Below, one piece after another: positions 46,660 to 57,860 of a stretch of DNA of 64,000 bases (within the stretch, counting starts at the first letter, position 1; the number at the start of each line of letters is the position of its first letter). Origin of the DNA: Monosporascus cannonballus (taxonomy: Eukaryota; Ascomycota; Sordariomycetes; Xylariales); NCBI GenBank assembly GCA_004154925.1, contig QJNS01000213.1:62001-126000 (forward strand), written 5' to 3'. Made by a program: the position numbers and the translations under genes. The notes under the pieces were generated by a model, which was given only the letters and a program-made list of their open reading frames with translations, made no database searches and was not told where the DNA came from.

Positions 46660-49420
46660 CTGTTACTCGTTTTAGAAGGATCGGTAATGTTAGAAGGGCT
46701 CGGGTTCCAGATTATAATTCACTTGAACCACGGTTATGGAGACATTGTAGTCTAGTTCCCATAGCTAGGCAAAGCGGGATCTGGTTGTAGCGTTGCCCGA
46801 TATGGCCGAATACCTATAGGAGCTTCTTCCGGCATTTGTATTCCAATCCACCTCGTCCACAACGAACATCCGTCGTTTATGCGCAACTACTATCGCGCAC
46901 TTGATGGGCCGGCTACCGGCTTATAGCTTGCCCAACCTAGGTGACCGGGCGTTTCTGTTGCCACGGTCTCGGTCGTCAATTTCGAACTGCCGATGCGGCT
47001 GCTCGCGCGAACTCATGGCCTATAACCAAGCAGGTAATTTCAAGGGTACTCTTGGCATGCCAATTACATAATAATGGGGACTCTTAGTATCCCCACACGG
47101 TGAGGGCCATACCAATGAACATATTGTTATCCGGGTTACCGCGACTCAAGATCGAGGAGGATATAGCGTTGGGGGCTATTCCGGGCTGTCGGCGCAAATT
47201 ACACCATAAAAAGGAGGAGATACCCGACACCGCCATTCCTCTAGTTCTCAGCTTCTAGCGCCTTGGGACCCGCAGCGTACAATACAACCCTACCCTCTCC
47301 TTCCGGGCAAGACGTGCTGCACCATACATGCCTGCGCGTATACCGCCAAGGACGGCAAGCGTTCACCCAAAGACCTTGCGGCAAGCTGGATCAGGAACGG
47401 GGGGACACCCATGGCACTCTCACCGGCCACTTAGGAGTCTGTCCAAGTGACTCGTATGCCCAAAAGGTTTGTGGCATATGCCCGCATATGCCGTTGAAGT
47501 TTGAAGGTCGCACAAGTTGGCCCGGTTTACTCCCAGCGGCGGGGNNNNNNNNNNCCAAAAACCCCCCCCCCCCCCCCAGGACGACAGAAGGCTGTCCCAA
47601 TCAGCACCAGTGGTGACAAACCACAGACCTATCGCAAATTTTGTAGCTCCCGGTTGGTCCGCCCATCTCTGGCCCGCGCCGGGGAAACGGCCCTCACGGC
47701 GGAGGAAGTGCAAAGTGTTTCTCCATTCTGCGCCTTATCTGCCTGCTTTTCAGGGGGATCGTTAACTTCGGCTCCACGCGGTACCTATGCAAGGAAAAGG
47801 GGATATCGGTTACCGCCTATCGGATATGATACCGATATGGTGCTGCGCGGAAAAGGGAGACGGGGCAGTCCGCCCATGGTTGCGGAACGTCAGCCATCAT
47901 CATTATGACATAATTCCCCGTACCTCCTTTGACACTGCGGTGCGGAAGAGCTGGTCCCAGTTCGAGATAAGTTAAGTAAGCCTCCATGCACGAACGGCGA
48001 GCGTATTCATGTTCCCAATACGAGAGTCTTGCCATAAGCCCCTTGTGCCATCTAGTCATCACGCCTGGAATGACTGTTTCATAACATGCTTGACTACAAA
48101 TCGAACTATCCAGTACGCCATGAAATATACTATCGGCATCTAGATGTGTCCCTCTTGCTTGGCTTAATAGGGGTCAGACAAAAACGTCATGAAATCAATC
48201 CCGTACGCTAATGAAGATTGGCGACTTTTTGGCTATATTCCCTTGTGGTCTAATTTACCAAGTGTCTGGGGTCGCTTGTGGACCGGCGGGCGTCTCTATT
48301 ACCAGCCCCAGTCTATCGTCCTTGCTTGATTGCACGGCTTTCCCGCCTACGGGGACCGCGCATGCGTCCTTCCTTCAAGTTCCTTGCAGTAGTCCCTGCC
48401 GCGGATCGACAATAACGGCCCGCGGAAGCCAAGCCGTCCGTCCATCAGAGTAACGCAGAATCATCGCCCGGTGTCTGTTCCGAAGTACGCCGAGGACGGG
48501 CGGCAAGGACGCATCAGCCCAGTCGGGTAGATGTATTACATATGCAGCTCTGCCTCCCCAAAGCTGACGTCGACAGATTGTCGGTGTGTGGCGATATCCT
48601 CCGGCCCCTGCGTCCAACCCGAGACAAGTAGTGCTCAGGTATCATGCGAACTGAACTACTCCTTTTGGAGGCTCAAGGACGCGCAAACTGAGTCATCCAG
48701 AAAGAGTTTGGCTGAAAAGGTAGATGCGCCTTGGCATACATTTTGAACTACTTTGCGTACTCATGAGGCTATTACCAGTGGTTGACCCACAAGATTGTGT
48801 CGCTGTTGTTTCTCAGGACCATCGCGTCGAGCTTGGTAGCTTGGTTTTGAGCCTGTGCCGTTCATCTGGACCGTGGCGTACGAGTCGCAGGTTACCCGCG
48901 ACCCCCTTGCCTGCCATAAGCGGGCTGTACGGGTCGAATGTAAGCCAGATCAGAGCCATCGACGGGGATTTGCTAATAACAAAAACCCGAACCATCACAT
49001 CGAGGAACTTCCTATTTTATCAGCCGGTGTTCCTAATACTTTGCTCATCTTGGTATGTCTTTTAAAAAGTTGGGATCTTGTGAGAGCCACCGTACTGCGT
49101 GCTCCAGTTGGCATTGGTATATATAATAATTAACATACGGCCACGGTGGTGTCTGCGGACTTATTAAGGGCGTCATTCCCTTCCCGAGTCTTACCTGCTT
49201 GGACATGGGGATCTCTTCATTTAACAAAGTTCGAATTTGGCATCATAGAAAGCGTACCGGGTTACAATAGAAGGCCAGTTTAGAGAACGACAAGCTTAAC
49301 TAGCATCCGGGCACGACATCCGGCAAGCAGACGAACCAACTTTAAAAGGACTTGAAATATTCAAGGGAAGATTTATACAAGATCTAAGAAAGCATTATAA
49401 ATCCGTCCTACTCCCCGGCG
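46660..49420. other. Intergenic, with an assembly gap
   Basis: Normal-composition DNA without a recognisable gene; several frames of 60-135 codons overlap on both strands and none shows a family signature. Ten N lie at 47545-47554, followed by CCAAAAA and a run of C, so sequence here is uncertain. Confidence 0.4.
47545..47554. other. Assembly gap (10 N) beside a poly-C run
   Basis: Ten undetermined bases between GGGG and CCAAAAA followed by about 16 C. The gap size is likely nominal. Confidence 0.95.
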
Positions 49421-49429
49421 TAAACCACC

Positions 49430-50399
49430 GAATGCCGGGGTACACGTCTGTCAACCGCCAGGCTGGCAGGCTGCCAAGAGGCATTGCATGTCTTGCGCTT
49501 CGCGACGGGGGATCTTCGTGGGGCGGTGTACAGCTCCAGGCAGGGCTCACGTCGTCTCCGAGAGTCCCAGCAGACGGGATGTGCTCGTGCTTGGTGATCG
49601 TGCGTCTCGCCAGCTATATGAACTCCTTCAGCATCCCCAGCTCACCGGCACCCACCCTCGCTGCTTTCTGCAGCGTCCTGAGCCGCCCGGAGCAAACAAT
49701 ATTCCACACATCCTCGGTTGTGGCGCCCGCCATGTGGAATGTGAGCCATATATGGTCCCAGAGTCTGATGCACAGGCACGCGTGAGACATGTTCTCGATC
49801 ATATCAGCCGCCCTACAGGGAGATTCATGGAAGGCTGCCAGAGACCCCACCCCCGCCACCCTTCACACCGTGATACGCGCCCTCGGTGAGTGCATATTCT
49901 CCACTGGCTTTCCGTTGGTTTCGAAAGGGACAAAAATCCTTTTCGTCTGCTTCGTCTACCTTGTAAAGTGTCCCAAGATTCACCTTGAACCCAGCTACTC
50001 CATTACCGGAAAACCCCCATCTGTGTGATGGACCCCGTCGAGCGCCTTTATGTCCTGAGATGTGGTGATGCTGCCCTCCGCGTTTCTTTGTCGACGTTGC
50101 CCTATTTTCCGATTTCGGCTGTGCTACTCTGCCGGCCCTCATAAGCATGTCTTTTGCGCTGTTGATTGCCTCCGTTTCCCCGCTTACACCTTTGATCCTT
50201 GACTCATCTATCTCTTTGTCCTCATATCGCTATATCCTGTCAGGGTGGTGTAAAATAGCGTTTGTCTGACTCTTACGCCTTCAATTTCCGCTTTGCTCGC
50301 ACCGGGTGTTAATCTCAAGACGACATAAGCGTCTGAGAAGTCCGTTTTTCTTATGTTGAGATCTTCCACGCTGTTCCCAGATTGATATTTTATCTCCAA
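49430..50399 (-). pseudogene. Decayed J-domain (DnaJ-like) protein gene
   Basis: On the minus strand from ATG 50399 the first frame reads TDFSDAYVVLRLTPGASKAEI, the start of a J domain (helix I and the beginning of helix II). The continuation of helix II with the diagnostic HPD is present but in another frame (NAILHHPDRI, about 50226-50255), followed by TAG. The same frame resumes with RYEDKEIDESRIKGV and INSAKDMLMRAG (helices III and IV). So at least one frameshift and one nonsense separate the parts. A formally good 47-bp intron (50276-50230: GTAAGA, CTGAC, TAG) would join the flanking exons but delete HPD. Downstream pieces in other frames (ENMSHACLCIRLWDHIWLTF near 49795; a stop near 49614) look like the decayed remainder. 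Confidence 0.55.
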
Positions 50400-50825
50400 T
50401 ACTTCATATTATGCCGCCTAGCTTCAAAACGCATGTTCACTTATCATCTTTTATTCAGTATTGAGGCTAACTTTCGGTACGGAACAATACTACTGTAAGG
50501 CCTTAAACGAAGTACAAGCAGCCAAGAAAATCATCAGGACTGGGCTCTTGGAGCAATTCCGGGCAGTCCCATCCATAGTATTCCAATACGCATAGTCGGC
50601 AAACGACAACCAGTATACAGAAGGAGAGGAAGTCCGGGAAGGGCCTAACAAATACATAAACTCAGAACAGCTATTAGAGCTATAAGTATGGTGCAACTGC
50701 CTGGAGCAGAAGGTGAAGCAGTCCTGTGGCGGGGCGGCTTAGTCTTTGAAAGTACGGAGCGGGAGCGCCCCCTATTTATGGTTGTACGCTGCATAGTTGC
50801 CATAAGGCAGCTGGGACAGCCTATA

Positions 50826-50849
50826 AATCAATCAATCAATCAATCAATC
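50826..50849. repeat. (AATC)6 microsatellite
   Basis: Six perfect AATC units just upstream of the minisatellite that carries element H. Confidence 0.95.
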
Positions 50850-50851
50850 GA

Positions 50852-50946
50852 CCCTCGACAGGCTTCTTCTACCGGAATGTCCCTCGGTAGGCTGCTTCCC
50901 CTCTGCCGGCATTTCCCCTCGACAGGTATCTTCTCTACCGGTATGT
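50852..50946. repeat. Left part of a 29-46 bp minisatellite
   Basis: Three imperfect units of the form CCCTCG(GT/AC)AGG..CTACCGGTATGT. Each unit can pair CTACCG with CGGTAG of the next. The array is interrupted by element H and continues at 57797. Confidence 0.7.
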
Positions 50947-51384
50947 TGTTATGACCTAGCAGCCTTGGCTTCTCCAAACGGTCGGAAAGCTTAGGAGCTC
51001 AGGCCCCGACCATGCCAAGAGGGTCACGTGACTGGCTCAAAGAGACTTAATGTACTTGATTGGTGTCGCAAGGACTTGGCGCCTTAAGCCAGTTGAGCCA
51101 GGAGATAGGCTTAAGGGGGCTTAAGGGCATTTAAGGAAATTAACTTATTAAAGGATATTTTGAGCTAGCTTAAGCAGCTTAAGCCAGAATAAGAATATAT
51201 ATGCTTATTATTTCCATAGTTTAAATAATATTAGCTTATAATAATAATTTGTTACCTAAGATATTTTTGGCATTATGAAATATAATAAATTATTATATTT
51301 ATTATTTAGATTTTTACGATATTTTTATTAATATAAATCCGTCGACTTAGGTTTAATAGTTAGTTAATTAACTTAGCCGTTATA
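50947..51384 (+). repeat. 5' LTR of element H (438 bp)
   Basis: Starts TGTTATGACCTAGCAGCC and ends AGCCGTTATA. The outer half is nearly clean, the inner half strongly AT-shifted. Confidence 0.92.
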
Positions 51385-54300
51385 CGTTACAAGCTTTTAT
51401 TCAGTAATACCGTTAAATTTTAAACAATATTTAATATTGTTAAAATGTCGACCAGCATTTAAAAAACCCTTATTTAATAGCTTTAGGCGCGAATTCGGGA
51501 ATTGGAAAAAGAAGTTCGACAATTTAGGGCTATGCTTACTTAATTCTTTTTCGTTCGTATAAAGCCGAAAAAACCAGAACCTTATGATGGAAAAGGCAAC
51601 CCTTAAATCTTTTTAACTTAGGTATAAATTTATTTTTACTTTTTAGATTTTAACGATTTAGCGGATATGGTTTTAATAATAGGAGTATGCCTAATAAAAA
51701 ATGCGGTTAATTAATTTAGGCTTATTATGAAAAACTTTTTGGAAATAAAAAAAGCAAATAAAGAAAATTTTATTAACGAAATTTTTTCGACTTATATTAA
51801 TTTCGAAACAAAATACGCGATAATTTCGGTAATCCGGATGAAAAACGATTAACGGCTTAATAGTTTTTATAATTCCGACAAAAAAGATTTACGTCCAAGT
51901 ACGCCGTAACCTTTAAATGTTTTGCGGCTAAGGCAGGATGGGAAAATAACGAAGCCGATATTCTTATCGATATGTTTTATAAAGGATTAAAAGATAATAT
52001 AAAGGATAAAATTATTCGGATCGAACGACCAGTTGCTTTGGACCGGTATATCGTAAAGATAATTAAAATTAATAATTAATAATTTGAAAAATAATAGGAA
52101 AAAAAAGGATAATATGTTTTACGTTCGGGATATAAGTCTAATTAAGGGAAAAAACGAAACGCACCCTTTATTTCTTATGGAACGGCGCCAGAACCTATGG
52201 AGCTCGGCGTTACCTATAAATAAAATTAGAATTAGATTAAATGCTTTAATTATGGCAAAATGGGATATAAGGCTTATAAATGCAAAAAACCTAAGAAATT
52301 ACGATAGGATAATTAGATCCTTATATTAAAAGGATAATCCAGAAATAATTAAGGAAACGATAATAAAGCCATTAATATAATATAAGCCAAGTACGTATTA
52401 AGCCTTAAGCAAAAAGTTCAATTAGGCCTATCCCGATAAAAGATTCGACGAAAAATGCGAAAAGCCAGGAAGCTAGTTCGATAGGTATTACGAATATAAT
52501 AAAAGGCATTATAAAAATGGCTATACGAATACCGGAATTAAACAAAAAAAGTTTATTCCGAAATATCCGATCGATATAGCAGAATATACGTTATATATTG
52601 TCGGCGACGAAAATGCCTTAATTACGAAAAATAAAAATAATATATTTACGTACGAATTACCCGTATGTATTATGAAGGATTTGATTTTATAAATCGAACC
52701 GGGTATAATAAGAACGACGAATAATAGTATCGATAGTTTTGAACTATAGCCCTAGGAAATATTTAACAATTGGCCGAAACGGAAAGTTGGCCCGAAAAAA
52801 ATAATGCCCGTAAAAAAACCCTTTTTATTATTATGGATAATATAATTATTAAACGGAAAAAAATTAATCCAGCGTACGGTAAAAAAGCATTATTAAAAAA
52901 TTATTACGGACTTTTATTTTTAATTAATATTTATTATAAATCCTTACGAAAAAAAAGTTATTAAAAAAGAAATACGTTAATTTACGGAAAATCTTTGGAA
53001 CGATAATTATAACGACGTATAATGGGATATAATCGTAAATATAAAAAAATTAAAAATAATTAATATGGTTCCAAGGAATAATACGCCGACAATAACGACA
53101 AATATAACAGTTTAACGCGTTAAACGAAGAAATATAAATAAGGCTTAACCGATTTAAATAGAAATTAAAAAAAAAGGTTACCTGTAAAAAAGCCGTAAAG
53201 TAACGAAACCTAGAAAAATTAAAGAGAATTTCCAAAAAAAGCTTTAAACGCGATAATAAAAAATGTTAACGATCTTATTATTTTGGATATACGAATCGGA
53301 ATATATTGGTATACCGTAATAGTGGATTACGGAATTTTGGGCGGAAATTATATTGTACCGGATATGGTTAATAAGTTTAAATTATTATGGAAATATAAGT
53401 TAAAACCCTATATAATAACGAATGCCGAAAGTTAGGAATTTGCTTACGATAACGGAAAAATTATACGCGAAATTAATTACTTCGAGATTTTTATTTAAGG
53501 ACGATATTAAACGGTTAATTTTAATATCGTTTTATTCGGAAATTACGATATAATCTTAGGATTATTATGGATACGTTAATACGGAATTTTGATTGACGGC
53601 GGAATTGGTTAAGTAAAATTCGTTTTATTCCTTATTAATAAATAAACGAAAAAATTAAGATCTTAATATTTGATCGATAATGGCGACGAATGCAGGCATA
53701 AAGATACGATAAATATTTTATTACTTAAAAGAATAAAATGCAAAAAAAACCAAGTATTAAAGAAAAATACGACGTATTATTGTTATTATTAAAGCGAAAT
53801 TTAAGTAATTAAATAACGATTTGGAATAATAAAAATAATAACTTAAGGAATTAGAAAATTTAATTAATGTGTTATTATAATATTATAAATACGAATAGCT
53901 TTTTAGGAAGGAATTCGATACGAAATTATCAGAATATAGCGAATAAGATTATAAGATAATTTTTAAAGAAGGATTTTTAATAAAGTTTTACCCCATTTAC
54001 AACTTTAACGGAAATAAATTACGTATTTTTAAAAAAATACCTAAAAAATCGGCTATAAAAAATAAATTCGACTTTCGAAGTTATTAACAGGATATCTTAT
54101 ATTTTTCGTATTTAAAAAAAATAGGAAATTACGATTTGTAGTTAATTACCGATAATTAAACGATGTTATTATTAAGAATCGAATATTATTATCCTTAATT
54201 ACGGAAATAAAAAATTAACTTTACGGAATTAAATGGTTTATAATATTTAATTTTAAAGATAAATATAACCTTATTAAGATTAAAAAAGGATACGAATAAA

Positions 54301-57300
54301 AAATAACTTTTAAAATAAAATACGGATTATTTAAATATTTGGTTATATTAATAAGATTTACGAACGTATTAGTAATTTTTTAATAAATAATTAATTACGT
54401 ATTACGAAAATATTTTAATGTTTTTATTATTTGTTATCTCGACGATATTCTCATTTTTTTTAAAAACGGAAGAAATATACGTAAGATACGTTTAAAAAAA
54501 TTTTTAAGTTTTATAAAACGTAAAATTATTTATTAACGCAAAAAAGAATTAGTTCCATATATAGGAAATAAAATATTTGGGATATATTATTATCCCAAAA
54601 TATAATAGGATAAATTTTAAGAAAATCGTTATAATTATAAAATGGCAGATGCTAATTACGGTTAAGGAAATACAGGTATTTCTTGGATTCGTTAATTATT
54701 ATAGGAAATTTATTTAAAACTTTAGCAAAATAATTATACTTTTAATAAATCTTACGAAAAAAAAAGAATTTAAATAAACGCCAAATACGGAAAAAGCATT
54801 TTAAGATATTAAGGATGTAATTATTAGCGAACCAGTATTAATTATGTATAATCCAAACCGCCCCGTTAAATTAGAAATTGATATTTCGGATTACGCGTTA
54901 AGCATAATAATCGGATAACAAAATAATTAAAATAAATTATACCTTATTACATTTTTTTCGTATAAACTAAAAAGAGCCAAATTTAATTACGGTATTCCAA
55001 ATAAGAAATTTATAGCTATTATTATGGTATTTCGAGAGTTTAAGTATTTCCTAAGGGAAATTTGTATTAAATTAAGGTTTATACGGATTATTAAAATCTT
55101 ATCCGATTTATTACGACTAAGGAACTTATAAAATAATAATTAAAATATGTAAAAGAATTAGCGAATTTCGATTTCGTTATTATTTATAAAAAAGGATTAA
55201 AGAATAATAAAGCAAATATTTTAAATAGGCAATTAAACCTTAAAGAAAAATTGGTTAAAATTAATTATATAATTTTTGATATTACCGCAAAAGGATATTT
55301 ATGCCCATGATAAATTGTAATAATTCGGGCAGTACTTTACGATATATATTAAAAGATTTAATAATATAATAATAATTTCCTAAAGAACCAAAAAACGGAT
55401 AAGGTATAGGTTTTAAAAAATATCGAAAAAACTTAATACGAAAAATATACGAATATTAGTTATATGGATATTTAGGAATCTATAAAACCCTAAAATAAAT
55501 TAAACGAATATATTACTTTCCTAAAATAAAGTTTACGGTTTAAAAAGTTATACGGCAATATAATATCTATGTCAGAATAAAGGTATTACGACATAAATCT
55601 TACGGAAAATTACAACCGTTATTAATTACGAAACGACTATAAGATTCGATTATTATGGACTTTATTATTAAATTTCCTTTATCCAAAAATCCAGCGATAG
55701 GAGTATATTACGATAATATATTTGTAATCGTTAATTGATTTACAAAGTTTTCTTATTTTTTACCTTATTATGAAAATATAAACGCTGAACAATTAATATA
55801 TATTTTTTTTAAATATGTTTTTAATATATACGGGCTATTAATGGAAATAATATTAAATAAAGGGTTAACGTTCGTATCTAAGTTTTAATAAGGCCTAATA
55901 ACATAAATCGGCTTAAACCACAAATTATTTAACGTTTTTAAACCTTAAACGGATAAGCAAACGGAACGATTAAACCAAATATTGGAAATATATTTGTAAT
56001 TTTATATTAATTACGAATAAAATAATTGAGTTAAGAAATTATTTATCGCTTAATTAATTTACAATATTATTTATTACGATAATATTAAGATTATTTTAAT
56101 AAACGTTAATTTCGGATTTATTTTAAAAGTTTATAAAGAAATACGTAATAATAATTTAATTAATATTAAGGTAATCCTTATATTAAAATAATTAAGATAA
56201 TTATATTAAGAAATAAAAATAAAATTAAAATTCGTACGAAAATAAATAAATAAATATTATAACGAAAAATGGTTAAAAGGATTAATTTTCGAAAAAAGGA
56301 AGATGGTTTATTTTGTTACTAAAAATATTTAAATAAAAAGGCTTAACAAAAAATTCGATTTTAAATATATTAGTCCATATAAAATTGCTAAAAGGATTTT
56401 CGAAAATAATTATTAATTAGAACTTTTATTAAAAGTTAAATTTTATTTAATTTTTTATATTTTCTTATTTAAGTTAATAGCAAATACGATCAAAATACGT
56501 ACGGTATAAAACGAAATGGAAATAAAAAACGAAATAGTATATAAAATAAAGAAAATTTTCGATATGCAGAAATAAAACGGATTTACCTAATATTTAATTA
56601 AGTGGAAAAAATATTCAAATTCCGAAAATACCTAGAAGCCAGTTAAAAATCTTATTAATGCTTAATATTTATTAAAAAGTTTTTATTAATAATAACGAAC
56701 GTATTTAAATTAATAACCGACTAATTAATAATCGGAATATCGGGTTAATTAGCTATAATTTGTGCTAATATGGCGGCCGTAACGGCGGCTTTTAGTTATT
56801 ATTGTTTTTGCTTTAAACGTTCGAATTTGTTTTATCGTTTCCGTATTTTAGATATCGTGACGAAATATTTTAATTTTCCGTTGGCGAAAAAGCTTTTTTT
56901 GTTTTCGTAAACGATTTAAATAATTAAGTAACTTATTAATATGTTGTTGTAATTCGGATAAACGTTGATAAATTTTAAACAGTTTTTTTTCGGCAAAACG
57001 TTTCTAAAAATTTAGCCGATTTTCTTTAGCCATTAACCGACGGTATTCGACCTTAGAAGGACCAAAAAGATTATAAGGGCTTTCGTAAGCCGTATAAAAA
57101 GAACATTTCCCCGAATTATGATAAGTTTTGTAAGTTTTGTTCGTAAATTTGCAGCGAAAATAAGAAACGTTTAGAAATATAATAAAACTGAAACGGTCGA
57201 TACGTTCTGAAAAAACGAAGGCGTTAATACGTTTACGAGACCGAGATTTTTCAATACGATTAAATATATTAAATATGAAGAAGGAAAAGTTACTTATTAA

Positions 57301-57358
57301 GGTTAATAAACGGACGAATTAATTTTTAGAGATAAAGATTTTGGAAAGGGAAAGATCG

Positions 57359-57796
57359 TATTATGACTTAGCAGCTTTGGCTTTTCCAAACGGTCGGAAA
57401 GCTTAGGAGTTTAGGCCCCGACTATATTAAAAGAGTTACGTAACTGGCTTAAAGAGACTTAATGTATTTGATTGGTATTACAAGGATTTGGCGCCTTAAG
57501 CTAATTAAGCCAGGAGATGGGCTTAAGGGGGCTTAAGGGCATTTAAGGAAGCCAATTTACCAAAGGATATTTTAAGCCAGCTTAAGCAATTTAAGCCAGA
57601 ATAAGAATATATACGCTTATTATTTCTATAGCCTAGATAGCATTAGCTTATAATAATAATTTGTTACCCAAGATACCCTTGGCATTACGAGACGTGACAA
57701 ATTACTGTATCCATTGCTCAGATTCCCACGATACTCCTGCCAACATAAACCCGTCGACTTAGGTTTAATAGTTGGTTAATTAGCCTAGCCGTCATA
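57359..57796 (+). repeat. 3' LTR of element H (438 bp)
   Basis: Starts TATTATGACTTAGCAGC after a GGAAAGGGAAAGATCG purine tract and ends AGCCGTCATA. Here the first half is mutated and the outer half clean, the mirror image of the 5' LTR. Confidence 0.92.
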
Positions 57797-57860
57797 TATG
57801 TCCGTCGGTAGGCATGGGGTATTCTCCTTCCCGCATCTACCAGTATGCCCCTCGGTAGGG
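57797..57860. repeat. Right part of the minisatellite
   Basis: Two further units (CCGTCGGTAGG..CTACCAGTATG and CCCCTCGGTAGGG) continue the array broken by element H; another CCCTCGGTAGG lies at about 58205. Confidence 0.65.

Larger units (their letters stand above)
50947..57796 (+). mobile_element. Complete chromovirus (element H)
   Basis: 6850 bp with two 438-bp LTRs and a perfect TATGT target duplication (50942-50946 and 57797-57801). In order: gag start (REFGNW/RELEKEVRQF-type coiled coil and KKPEPYDGKGN near 51480-51600), a protease-like stretch (near 53280-53360), reverse transcriptase (CYLDDI, YLDD codons 54435-54446), the RNase H end (ANFDFVIIYKKGL near 55160-55200), the integrase core (MDFIIKFPLS near 55655-55690; FVIVN then stop, near 55720) and a chromodomain (near 56530-56650). 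Stops are throughout and typical of RIP. The catalytic aspartates of the reverse transcriptase are kept, but no long frame remains, so it is inactive. Confidence 0.92.

Noticed and set aside
52470..52520. A possible zinc knuckle in element H gag (YYEYNKRHYKNGY)
   Set aside because: The spacing between the second ligand and His is three residues and not four, so it does not fit C-x2-C-x4-H-x4-C without assuming an indel.
52084..52964. Lys/Asn-rich plus-strand frames (81 and 64 codons) within element H
   Set aside because: They lie in the gag to protease region, but their composition and frame do not match gag. They are AT-rich chance openings.
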